DNA of 10,000 nucleotides from Flavobacterium sp. (lineage in GTDB: Bacteria > Bacteroidota > Bacteroidia > Flavobacteriales > Flavobacteriaceae): the NCBI RefSeq assembly GCF_020217025.1, contig NZ_JAIWOF010000198.1, positions 1-10,000 of the forward strand, read 5' to 3'. The translations under genes were made by a program, and so were the position numbers. Below, one piece after another: positions 1-6,634 of this stretch; the stretch's first letter is position 1, and each line of letters opens with the position of its first letter. The notes below the pieces were generated by a model. It had not been told where the DNA came from. It worked only from the letters and a program-made list of their open reading frames with translations, and did not search any database.

Positions 1-24
1 AATTTTCTTGAGTTTGTGTTTCAT
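1..24 (-). CDS. possible start of a gene leaving the left edge (N-terminal 8 codons only)
   Basis: On the minus strand an ATG at 24-22 opens a frame reading MKHKLKKI, which continues past the window edge. The Lys-rich start would suit the N-terminus of an exported or membrane protein, but eight codons cannot identify a family. The gene would lie downstream of the AsmA-like gene on the same strand, beyond that gene's terminator (103-140), so it would need its own promoter. A weak -7-like element (TTCTTTTG, minus strand, 60-53; one mismatch to TAnnTTTG) lies about 28 bases upstream of the ATG. No Shine-Dalgarno sequence is present, as usual in this phylum. The call is tentative and rests on position and an open frame only. 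Confidence 0.25.
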
Positions 25-25
25 A

Positions 26-56
26 TTTGTTTGTTTTAAAATTTTCAACAAACAAA
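26..56. repeat. 10-bp AT-rich inverted repeat next to a putative start codon
   Basis: The arms TTTGTTTGTT (26-35) and AACAAACAAA (47-56) are perfect reverse complements separated by 11 bases. The stem has only two G-C pairs and no flanking U-tract, so it is a poor terminator. If the minus-strand ATG at 24-22 is real, the hairpin would sit in its 5' leader one base from the start codon. It may also be a chance product of low-complexity AT-rich sequence. Confidence 0.4.
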
Positions 57-102
57 AGAAACTTTTTTGAATGCGTTGCTGTAGTTTTTCTGCATGTTTT
101 TT

Positions 103-140
103 AAAAAGAAACCCTTTCAAATTTGAAAGGGTTTCTTTTT
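103..140 (-). terminator. intrinsic terminator of the AsmA-like gene, 38-bp perfect palindrome
   Basis: Positions 103-140 form an uninterrupted perfect palindrome centred between 121 and 122. It has an A-rich outer stem, a GAAACCC/GGGTTTC core and an AAATTT centre. It begins five bases after the minus-strand stop codon at 147-145. On the minus strand the RNA ends in a run of U, giving a rho-independent terminator. The plus strand also ends in a T run (136-142), so the element could work in both directions. No plus-strand gene is seen entering from the left. Confidence 0.85.
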
Positions 141-144
141 TTAA

Positions 145-2763
145 TTATTCTTTTTTCTTCTTGCCAAATAAATCTTTTAAAGCTCCGGTTGCTTTGTCTT
201 TTACCGTGTTTTTAATTTCTTCTTTAGGTGTTGTTTTGGTTTTTGAAGTATCTGCTGCAGTTGTAGTGGTTCCAGAGGTATTGCCTTTGGTTCCATTCAA
301 CATATTGTTTAATGCATTCGTACCTTGATTCACATATTTCTCTTTCTGCATTTTAACCAATTGCGTAGTCAAATTTGTAGTCGATTGTTTTAAATCAGAA
401 TTAAATTTTGGTTGCGAAAAATTCCCTGTCATCAATCCATTTACGGGAATGCTCGTTATTTGTTTTTGATCAGCAGGCGTTAATTTCGCAATTAAATTAG
501 TTACGTCTTTACCTAAATATTTCACCGGAACATCAAATTTCAAATTGTAATTCATTGTTTGATCAAAACCATGACTTCCACCAATATTCACTGTAATGTC
601 TTGGTATTTAATGTCAAAAGGTTTTACATTAACTTTTCCATCTTTAAATGATAAAGCTGCTTTTACATCGTTTAAATTTACTTTACTCATATCGATGAAT
701 TTCAAGTTAGAACTTAAAGAAGTTAGCATTGCAGAGTTTTTTTCATTGATAGTAGTTGATAATAATTGTCCAAATAAATCCCCAGAAATCGTTTTTAAAT
801 TTGGTGTCATATCGTTTTGTAAATTTCCAGAAAGTTTGATGGTTGAATTCAGTTTTCCGTTAATAACACCAGCAATTGGAGCAATCGATTTTAACATGTC
901 TAATTGGGTAAACGACTCGGCAATATTTACCGCGTTTAAACCTAAATCCATATCAAATTTTGGAGTTTTTCCTTTGGTAGAAACGGTTCCTGTTAAACCA
1001 ATATTTCCACCAAAAATTCCCATTTTTAAATTATTCAATGTAACGGCTTCGTCACGAATAATCATATTTCCAGAAACATCTTTCAAATTTAAATTGTCAT
1101 AAACTACAGTTGCTGCTTTAGCTGTAATGCTACAATCTAAGAAAGAAGGAATTTTAACCGCTTCAGTAGTTTTCTTGCCTTCATCATTAACCGTTGTAGT
1201 TGGTGCCATGAAATCAGAAACCACTAATTTAGTCGAATTCATGTTGAATTTTCCTTTCAAGATTTGGTTTTTGAACATGAATCCGTAGAAATTATCTAAC
1301 GTTCCGTTTACTTGAATGTCAGACGAACCTGTTTTAGCATCCAATTTACTTAAGTTGATATGGTTTGGATTGAATGCTACATTTGCTTGATTAATTTTGA
1401 AAGGTTTCGCCATTTCGGGACCTTCATAATTAAATCCAGTTAAGCTCACCGTTCCCGAATTTTGTATGTTTTGATACTGACTTTTCTCTACCGATTGCAT
1501 ATCGAATTTCGTTTTTACATCGGCTTTTAGAATTCCAGTTAAGGGTTTGTCTAATTTTACAGGATACGCTTTGGTAACGTTTGCTAAATTGATAGTTCCT
1601 TTTAATTCGGCATCCACTAAAGCATTTGTGGCAATGTTTTTCACAATTGCCTTCGCATTAAAAACGTCTTGATCAATAGCAAATGACAATTGGTGTAAAT
1701 TCACAAAAGTGTCATTCATTAAACCCGTTTCGTTAATAATATGGGTGTCAATTACAATGTTTTTTACCGATTTTGGTAAATCTGGATATTGGAATGATGC
1801 ATTATTCGAAGCAATTTTCACATCAAAAGCGGGAATCGTAGTTTCAGTTAAATTTCCTTTTACTTTTCCATCTACTGAAAATTGTCCAGTTGTTTTTACT
1901 TTATTGATATCACCTGAATAAGCGGCTGGAACTAATCCTAAGAAGTTTTTAAAATCAGATGTTGGTGTTTTAAATGTTAAGTCATAGGTTTGACCTGCTT
2001 CCACCATTTGAATAAATCCATTAAATTCCAATGGCAATTGATTGATTAGAGCTTTATTGTCTTTGAATTCGTATTTGCTTTTTTCTAAATCGATTCCTAA
2101 AACAGCATCTAAAGTGATTCCTACATTGTTCATGTAGTTCATTTTTTCCATTTCAAAAGAAAGTTTGGCTGTAGTTTTAGTTTCTAAATCTAATTTTTGA
2201 GCCGCAAAATTTCCTTTTCCTTCATGATAAATACTGTCTAAAACCATTTTCATGTTTGAACCTTCGTCAATATAACTGAATTTTAAATTCTCCACTTCGT
2301 AATTCTGAATATCTAAAGCAAAAGGTTTACTATCCGAAGGTTTTTTTTCTTCAGCTTCTTTTAGTGCAATGTCAAAATTACCCACACCATCTTTATTGAA
2401 AATAATATTTACAATTCCGTCAACAGCGCTAAAACTTTCTAGGCTCATGGTTTCGCCTTCACCTTTGAAAAGTTCTTTAACGCTCATAGTAACATTAGTT
2501 TCTCCAGCATATAAAAGTGTATCTCCAGCGAATGGTGCTTTGTTGATAATGCTAAGTTTGTCGATAGTAACATGCGCTTGTGGAAAACTCTTGAACAAAC
2601 TTAAATCTACATCTTCAAAAGCGATGTTAGCATTTACATTTTCGTTTAATGTTTTAGCAATCATTTCCTTGATTTTGTCTTTAAACAAAAAAGGTGCTGC
2701 CGCTAATGCGATGATGGTTACCAAAAGAAATATCCCAAGTCCTTTTAAAACTTTCTTTAACAT
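145..2763 (-). CDS. AsmA-family inner-membrane/periplasmic protein (872 aa)
   Basis: This is a large envelope protein of the AsmA/TamB/YhdP-like class. Members are anchored in the inner membrane and span the periplasm, and they are implicated in outer-membrane assembly and lipid transport. The start MLKKVLKG is followed by one hydrophobic segment (about residues 8-27). After it comes the typical AsmA N-terminal region (about 28-95), with a predicted amphipathic helix and an SFPQAHVTIDKLSI stretch. A long run of alternating beta-strand-like sequence follows, rich in Asn, Thr, Lys and Phe. The AsmA-like C-terminal region lies roughly at residues 600-815 (GGNIGLTGTVSTKG, then GVINGKLNSTIKLSGNL). 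The tail (about 824-872) is low-complexity Thr/Ser/Gly/Lys and ends in DLFGKKKKE. Start choice: ATG at 2763, with the Lys-rich end and membrane segment directly following and a -7 promoter element 37 bp upstream. It is a single-gene unit closed by the 103-140 hairpin. The substrate cannot be told from sequence. Confidence 0.88.
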   Translation of the reverse strand: MLKKVLKGLGIFLLVTIIALAAAPFLFKDKIKEMIAKTLNENVNANIAFEDVDLSLFKSFPQAHVTIDKLSIINKAPFAGDTLLYAGETNVTMSVKELFKGEGETMSLESFSAVDGIVNIIFNKDGVGNFDIALKEAEEKKPSDSKPFALDIQNYEVENLKFSYIDEGSNMKMVLDSIYHEGKGNFAAQKLDLETKTTAKLSFEMEKMNYMNNVGITLDAVLGIDLEKSKYEFKDNKALINQLPLEFNGFIQMVEAGQTYDLTFKTPTSDFKNFLGLVPAAYSGDINKVKTTGQFSVDGKVKGNLTETTIPAFDVKIASNNASFQYPDLPKSVKNIVIDTHIINETGLMNDTFVNLHQLSFAIDQDVFNAKAIVKNIATNALVDAELKGTINLANVTKAYPVKLDKPLTGILKADVKTKFDMQSVEKSQYQNIQNSGTVSLTGFNYEGPEMAKPFKINQANVAFNPNHINLSKLDAKTGSSDIQVNGTLDNFYGFMFKNQILKGKFNMNSTKLVVSDFMAPTTTVNDEGKKTTEAVKIPSFLDCSITAKAATVVYDNLNLKDVSGNMIIRDEAVTLNNLKMGIFGGNIGLTGTVSTKGKTPKFDMDLGLNAVNIAESFTQLDMLKSIAPIAGVINGKLNSTIKLSGNLQNDMTPNLKTISGDLFGQLLSTTINEKNSAMLTSLSSNLKFIDMSKVNLNDVKAALSFKDGKVNVKPFDIKYQDITVNIGGSHGFDQTMNYNLKFDVPVKYLGKDVTNLIAKLTPADQKQITSIPVNGLMTGNFSQPKFNSDLKQSTTNLTTQLVKMQKEKYVNQGTNALNNMLNGTKGNTSGTTTTAADTSKTKTTPKEEIKNTVKDKATGALKDLFGKKKKE

Positions 2764-2799
2764 GATTGTATTTTTTTGAAGTGAATGATTTTAGCTACA

Positions 2800-2807
2800 C
2801 AAAAGTA
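2800..2807 (-). promoter_or_regulatory. -7 promoter element of the AsmA-like gene
   Basis: The minus strand reads TACTTTTG, a perfect match to the Bacteroidetes -7 consensus TAnnTTTG. It ends 36 bases before the ATG at 2763, which leaves a leader of about 30 bases. No TTG is present at the expected -33 distance (17-23 bp), so only half of the consensus is seen. Confidence 0.6.
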
Positions 2808-2850
2808 ATACCAATTGTAAATTTACGCATTAAATTTGAGTAAAATATAT

Positions 2851-2886
2851 AAAAAAATCCCAAAAACGTATTGCTTTTGGGATTTT
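2851..2886 (-). terminator. intrinsic terminator of sppA
   Basis: A 12-bp perfect stem (2854-2865 with 2875-2886, core ATCCCAAAA/TTTTGGGAT) encloses a 9-base loop. On the minus strand it is followed by seven consecutive U. It lies 17 bases beyond the sppA stop codon and separates sppA from the promoter of the AsmA-like gene, so the two same-strand genes are independent units. Confidence 0.88.
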
Positions 2887-2903
2887 GTTGTTTATCGTAA
2901 GAA

Positions 2904-4670
2904 TTAATGAATCTCAAGTTCGTAAGGCATCATCGCTTGAATACCTTTTCTGCTTTTTACACGTTTGATTTGTTCTAACATTTGGAAACCTTCTTCTCCT
3001 AGTTGTTCTTTTAATAATTGCTCTTTAGTTTTAAACATCGCCATTCCAGTGAAGTTAGCTAATAAATCTTCAAAACTTTTCTCGTATTCTGGGAAGTTTT
3101 CTGTTCTGTACGAAGTCGTTTTTCCAAGTTTAGCTGCATATTTAATAGCTGCATCTAAGCCGCCAATTTCGTCTACTAAGCCTAGTTTTTGAGCGTCAAC
3201 ACCTGTCCAAACTCTTCCTTGTGCAATGGCGTCAACTTGTTCAGTTGTCATTTTTCTACCATCAGCCACACGTTTTAAGAAAGTAGCGTATGTTTTTTCG
3301 ATGCTTTCTAAAACAAAACCTTTAAAGTTTTCATCCATTGGTTCAAAAACACTATAACCACTTGCATTTTCATGTGTTTTTACTTGTTCGGCATTAATTC
3401 CGATGTTTTTGCCTAATTGGTTCATGTTAGGTAACATTCCAAAGACTCCAATAGAACCAGTAATGGTGTTTGGTTCTGCGAAAATTCTATCTGCATTAGC
3501 TGAAATATAATAACCACCCGAAGCGGCATAATTCCCCATTGAAACTACAACAGGCTTAATTTTTTTAGTGATTTCGATTTCTCTCCAAATTAATTCCGAA
3601 GTTAAAGCGCTTCCGCCTGGACTATTTACTCTTAGTACAATTGCTTTTACATCATCGTCTTCTCGAGCTTCTTGTAAAGAGCGTTTGATAGAACCTTCAC
3701 CAATTACATTTACATCACCTTCACCGCCTGCAATTTCACCTTGTGCATAAATTACCGCAATGATATCATTTTTAGAATAATCTTCAACTGTAGAAGCTGC
3801 TTTTTTAGCATAATCGGTAATGCTAACGATATCGTATTTTTCTTTTTTATCTACTTTTAATTTAGCTTTAATCATGTCGTGATATTCGTCTTCATAAGCT
3901 ACTTTATCTACTAATTTATTAGCTAAAGCTAACTCTGGTGTTCTAGCGCCTAACGTATTTGCAATGGCATTTAACTGAGCAATTGATAATTTTCTGCTTT
4001 TAGCAATATCCACTACAATTGTATTCCAAACCGAGTTCAATAAAACCGTCATTTGTTCACGGTTTTCTGGACTCATTTCCTGAGCTAAGAAAGGTTCCAC
4101 AGCACTTTTGTATTTTCCATGACGAATCACTTCCATCTTTACCCCGGTTTTCTCTTGCAGGTCCTTCATGTAGATAATTTCAGCAGACAATCCTTTTAAA
4201 TCTACTTCGCCCATTGGATTCAAATAAATTTGATCGGCAACAGAATTAATGTAATATTCTTTTTGAGAATAGCTATTTGCATAAGCATAAACGAATTTCC
4301 CCGATTTTTTAAACTCTTCTAATTTATCACGAACCGCTTTACTTTGAGCCAAACCAAGTTGTGATTGATTGTTTAAAATCGAAATCCCTTCAATTTTATC
4401 ATCCGTTTTAGCTGCTTCAATGGCATTTAAAATATCAGTTACACCATCATGATGTGCTTCAAAATAATTGAAGTCTTTATAATTCGTTTTTCCTGCGTAG
4501 TCTAGGGTTACCTTTGATAAATCTAATTCAATTACAGAATTATTTTTCACCGTAACGGTTTCTTCTCCTCCGCCAGCAATTAACCCAATTATAATGATAC
4601 CAAAAAAGGCTATCATGCAAAAAATAAAAAGCCCAACAATGGTTGCTAATACATTTCCTAAAAATCTCAT
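2904..4670 (-). CDS. sppA: signal peptide peptidase SppA, 67K type (protease IV)
   Basis: This is a membrane-bound serine protease that degrades cleaved signal peptides and other short membrane peptides on the periplasmic side. At 588 aa it matches the long, tandem-domain (67K) SppA type. One N-terminal transmembrane segment spans about residues 7-33. The N-terminal ClpP/crotonase-like domain carries the general-base lysine in the GKYKSAVEPF motif (K188, equivalent to E. coli K209). The C-terminal domain carries the nucleophile in NYAASGGYYIS (S384, equivalent to E. coli S409), preceded by the RVNSPGGSALTSE oxyanion-hole segment. Both catalytic residues are present, so the enzyme should be active. 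Start: ATG at 4670 gives MRFLGNVLATIVG directly before the membrane segment. The gene is divergent from folK with 115 bp between starts. I find no clear TAnnTTTG box upstream; the nearest is a two-mismatch TACTTTCT at 4711-4704. A hairpin terminator lies directly downstream. Confidence 0.95.
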   Translation of the reverse strand: MRFLGNVLATIVGLFIFCMIAFFGIIIIGLIAGGGEETVTVKNNSVIELDLSKVTLDYAGKTNYKDFNYFEAHHDGVTDILNAIEAAKTDDKIEGISILNNQSQLGLAQSKAVRDKLEEFKKSGKFVYAYANSYSQKEYYINSVADQIYLNPMGEVDLKGLSAEIIYMKDLQEKTGVKMEVIRHGKYKSAVEPFLAQEMSPENREQMTVLLNSVWNTIVVDIAKSRKLSIAQLNAIANTLGARTPELALANKLVDKVAYEDEYHDMIKAKLKVDKKEKYDIVSITDYAKKAASTVEDYSKNDIIAVIYAQGEIAGGEGDVNVIGEGSIKRSLQEAREDDDVKAIVLRVNSPGGSALTSELIWREIEITKKIKPVVVSMGNYAASGGYYISANADRIFAEPNTITGSIGVFGMLPNMNQLGKNIGINAEQVKTHENASGYSVFEPMDENFKGFVLESIEKTYATFLKRVADGRKMTTEQVDAIAQGRVWTGVDAQKLGLVDEIGGLDAAIKYAAKLGKTTSYRTENFPEYEKSFEDLLANFTGMAMFKTKEQLLKEQLGEEGFQMLEQIKRVKSRKGIQAMMPYELEIH

Positions 4671-4681
4671 TTCAATTTCAT
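4667..4681 (-). other. possible 4-codon leader minigene overlapping the sppA start
   Basis: On the minus strand an upstream ATG (4681-4679) opens the frame ATG AAA TTG AAA TGA. Its stop codon overlaps the sppA ATG in an ATGA arrangement, the geometry typical of translational coupling. No ribosome binding site is seen for either start. In such AT-rich sequence this can easily arise by chance, so it is listed only as a candidate. Confidence 0.2.
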
Positions 4682-4772
4682 TTTAATTTACTGTATTAGT
4701 AGAAGAAAGTAGAAAAATGTTACATGTTCATAAAAAAATGAAAAAGGTAAATTAGAAGTCTAAAATTGTTTG

Positions 4773-4780
4773 TTATTTTG
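4773..4780 (+). promoter_or_regulatory. candidate -7 promoter element abutting the folK start
   Basis: The sequence TTATTTTG has one mismatch to TAnnTTTG and is followed by CCAAT and then the ATG at 4786. Initiation a few bases after the box would give a leaderless or nearly leaderless mRNA. No TTG lies 17-23 bp upstream. A second one-mismatch box (TAAAATTG) at 4761-4768 would leave a leader of about 12 bases and is an alternative. Confidence 0.4.
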
Positions 4781-4785
4781 CCAAT

Positions 4786-5919
4786 ATGAGTCAGCATCAA
4801 GTCATTTTATCTTTAGGAAGCAATCAAGGCAATCGTTTAGAAACGATTCAGTCTTGTATTGATTTGATTCATAATGAAGTAGCAACTGTGGTAAAGGTTT
4901 CTAAAGTTTATGAAACGCCAGCTTGGGGTTTTGAAAGCGAACCTTTTTATAATGCTGCAATTCTAATTCATACGTCAAAATCGGCTCAAAAAATATTGAA
5001 TCAGGTTTTGAAAGTAGAGAAGAAGTTGGGTCGTGTTCGTTCCAAAGATTCAGGCTATCGAGCGCGAATTATTGATGTAGATATCATCGCTTTTGATGAA
5101 GAAATTATTTTTACCGAAACCTTGCAAGTTCCTCATCCATTAATGCAAAATCGAAAATTTGTGTTGAAACCGATGTTAGATTTAGGATTGAATTGGGAAC
5201 ATCCTCTTTTAAAGAAATCTGTTTCTCAATTGTTACTTCAAACGGAAGATATAAGCGAAATAAAAGCAGTTCAATCCATAATTTCACCAATTGAAAAACT
5301 TCAATTACAACAATTCAATTACATCGCGATTGAAGGAAATATTGGAGCAGGAAAAACCACCTTATCAACCAAATTATCAGAAGATTGCAATGCCAAATTA
5401 GTGTTAGAACGTTTTGCCGATAATCCGTTTTTACCTAAGTTTTACAAAGATCAAAGTCGTTACGCGTTTCCATTAGAAATGTCATTTTTAGCGGATAGAT
5501 ACCAGCAATTATCAGACGATTTAGCTCAATTTGATTTATTCAAAGATTTTGTGGTGGCAGATTATCACATTTTTAAATCGCTGATTTTTGCCAAAGTAAC
5601 GCTTCAAGAAGATGAATTTCGTTTGTACAAAACCATGTTCGACATCATCCACAAAGAAATGCCAAAACCCGATTTGTATGTGTATTTGTATCAAAACACA
5701 GAACGACTTTTAGAAAACATCAAAAAGCGTGGTAGAAGTTACGAGCAAGAAATTCCAGCGGATTATTTAGAAAAAATCAATCAAGGCTATCTAGATTACA
5801 TCAAAACTCAAACCGATTTGAATGTGTTGATTATCGATGTCTCGGATTTAGATTTTGTAAAAAAACAGAAGGATTATGTTTTTTTGTTGAATGAAATTAA
5901 TACCAAGATTAAAAATTGA
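4786..5919 (+). CDS. folK: fused HPPK (FolK) and deoxynucleoside kinase
   Basis: This is a two-domain cytoplasmic protein of 377 aa, more than twice the length of a stand-alone FolK. Residues about 1-140 are 6-hydroxymethyl-7,8-dihydropterin pyrophosphokinase, which transfers pyrophosphate from ATP in folate synthesis. Seen in this domain are LSLGSNQGNR near the start, YETPAWGF in the pterin-binding region and YRARIIDVDII, the HPPK signature with the two Mg-binding aspartates. After a linker, residues about 175-377 are a P-loop deoxynucleoside kinase of the dGK/dAK/dCK type. It has the Walker A motif GNIGAGKTT (184-192), ER at 208-209 (catalytic Glu), ADRYQQ with the D237-R238 pair, and the Arg-rich lid KKRGRSY (313-319). 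Both halves keep their key residues, so both are probably active. The frame is continuous with no internal stop. Start: ATG 4786 gives MSQHQVILSLGSN, the expected FolK beginning. The nucleoside preference of the kinase cannot be fixed from sequence. The gene converges on the downstream methylase gene. Confidence 0.92.
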   Translation: MSQHQVILSLGSNQGNRLETIQSCIDLIHNEVATVVKVSKVYETPAWGFESEPFYNAAILIHTSKSAQKILNQVLKVEKKLGRVRSKDSGYRARIIDVDIIAFDEEIIFTETLQVPHPLMQNRKFVLKPMLDLGLNWEHPLLKKSVSQLLLQTEDISEIKAVQSIISPIEKLQLQQFNYIAIEGNIGAGKTTLSTKLSEDCNAKLVLERFADNPFLPKFYKDQSRYAFPLEMSFLADRYQQLSDDLAQFDLFKDFVVADYHIFKSLIFAKVTLQEDEFRLYKTMFDIIHKEMPKPDLYVYLYQNTERLLENIKKRGRSYEQEIPADYLEKINQGYLDYIKTQTDLNVLIIDVSDLDFVKKQKDYVFLLNEINTKIKN

Positions 5920-5923
5920 TTTT

Positions 5924-5989
5924 GGAACACAGATTAAACGGATTTACACAGATTTTAAAAATTTATTTAATTTCTTCAATCAGTGTTCC
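5924..5989. repeat. intergenic inverted repeat with internal direct repeats
   Basis: The gap between the convergent genes holds a 12-bp inverted repeat with one mismatch (GGAACACAGATT at 5924-5935 against AATCAGTGTTCC at 5978-5989). Inside the left half the 9-mer ACACAGATT occurs twice (5927-5935 and 5946-5954, period 19), with a related AAACGGATT between the copies. The type of sequence resembles the short dispersed CACAGATT-containing intergenic repeats I recall from Bacteroidetes genomes; this is from memory. The hairpin could also serve as a terminator for both converging genes, but it has a 42-base loop and lacks a clean stem/U-tract design. Confidence 0.7.
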
Positions 5990-5996
5990 GAAAATT

Positions 5997-6524
5997 TTAC
6001 TTCAACTTCTGAAACAAATCCCAAATCACAATTCCAGCACTCACCGAAATATTCAACGAATGTTTACTTCCTAATTGCGGAATTTCAATCACGCCATCAC
6101 TTAAATTAATAGCCTCTTGAGAAACACCTTTTACTTCATTTCCAAAGATTAGAGCATATTTTGTATTTGCTTCAGGTTGAAAATTATCCAACATAATGGC
6201 ATTTTCAGTTTGCTCCACCGAATAAACTTTTACATTTTCTGATTTCAATTGATTCACTACTTCTAAAACGTCTTTTGCGTATTCCCAAGTCACAGTTTCC
6301 GTAGCGCCAAGAGCTGTTTTGTGAATTTCTTTGTTGGGCGGAGTAGCCGTTATGCCACATAAATAAATCTTTTCAATCAAAAAAGCATCCGAAGTTCTAA
6401 AAACCGAACCAATATTATGCAAACTTCTAATATCGTCTAAGATTACAATAATAGGTGTTTTTTGAGCTTCTTTAAACTCCTCAATGTTTTTGCGTTCTAA
6501 TTCTGCGTTGGCTAATTTTCTCAT
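5997..6524 (-). CDS. SpoU/TrmH-family RNA 2'-O-ribose methyltransferase (175 aa)
   Basis: This is a SAM-dependent SPOUT-fold methylase that modifies a ribose 2'-OH in tRNA or rRNA. All three SpoU motifs are visible. Motif 1 is SLHNIGSVFRTSDAF with N37 and the catalytic-type R43. Motif 2 is YALIFGNEVKGVS (G128-N129-E130). Motif 3 is IEIPQLGSKHSLNISVSAGI, which forms the knotted SAM site with S156-L157-N158. At 175 aa it is a bare catalytic domain: the L30e-like substrate-binding domain of RlmB/TsnR-type enzymes is missing, which places it closer to TrmH/TrmL in form. The target nucleotide cannot be assigned. Start: ATG at 6524 gives MRKLANAEL. A perfect -7 box ends only four bases upstream, so the mRNA may be leaderless. 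The gene is divergent from mutS with 110 bp between starts and convergent with folK. Confidence 0.92.
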   Translation of the reverse strand: MRKLANAELERKNIEEFKEAQKTPIIVILDDIRSLHNIGSVFRTSDAFLIEKIYLCGITATPPNKEIHKTALGATETVTWEYAKDVLEVVNQLKSENVKVYSVEQTENAIMLDNFQPEANTKYALIFGNEVKGVSQEAINLSDGVIEIPQLGSKHSLNISVSAGIVIWDLFQKLK

Positions 6525-6528
6525 GTGG

Positions 6529-6536
6529 CAAAAGTA
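6529..6536 (-). promoter_or_regulatory. -7 promoter element abutting the methylase start
   Basis: The minus strand reads TACTTTTG, a perfect TAnnTTTG match, then CCAC and the ATG at 6524. Transcription starting about 4-6 bases after the box would begin at or inside the start codon. No TTG is found at -33 distance. The same octamer drives the AsmA-like gene (2807-2800), but there with a normal leader. Confidence 0.55.
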
Positions 6537-6580
6537 AAGATTAATTATAAAACTTTAAAACTTGATTTTTGAAATTGATA

Positions 6581-6610
6581 TTGTCATTGTCTTTGAAATT
6601 ATTACCTTCG
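6581..6610 (+). promoter_or_regulatory. mutS promoter (-33 TTG and -7 TACCTTCG)
   Basis: The -7 box at 6603-6610 has one mismatch to TAnnTTTG. A TTG at 6581-6583 lies 19 bp upstream, the usual Bacteroidetes spacing. Predicted initiation near 6615 leaves about 20 bases of leader before the GTG at 6635. The placement rules out translation from the in-frame TTG at 6569, which would lie upstream of the transcript. The TTG used as the -33 box is one of five TTGs spaced exactly 6 bp apart (6569-6595). Confidence 0.6.
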
Positions 6611-6634
6611 CAATCATACTTAAAATTTGAAATT

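Noticed and set aside
71..328. Plus-strand open frame of 85 codons
   Set aside because: It runs through the terminator hairpin and the antisense of the AsmA-like gene. The composition is low-complexity Phe/Ser/Val typical of a reversed AT-rich gene.
596..1102. Plus-strand open frame of 168 codons
   Set aside because: It is antisense to the AsmA-like gene, which has a clear family match. It shows no recognisable domain or promoter and is a shadow frame; the same holds for 1709-1921 and 2369-2779.
2965..3192. Plus-strand open frames inside sppA (also 3568-3750)
   Set aside because: They lie antisense within conserved parts of SppA, and the products look like no known protein.
5924..5989. Degenerate CRISPR or minisatellite
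   Set aside because: Only two exact 9-mer copies exist, with no regular spacers and no cas genes, so the inverted-repeat description fits better.
5891..6109. Plus-strand open frame of 72 codons spanning the folK end, the repeat and the methylase end
   Set aside because: It overlaps two well-supported genes and translates a repeat. There is no sign of coding constraint.
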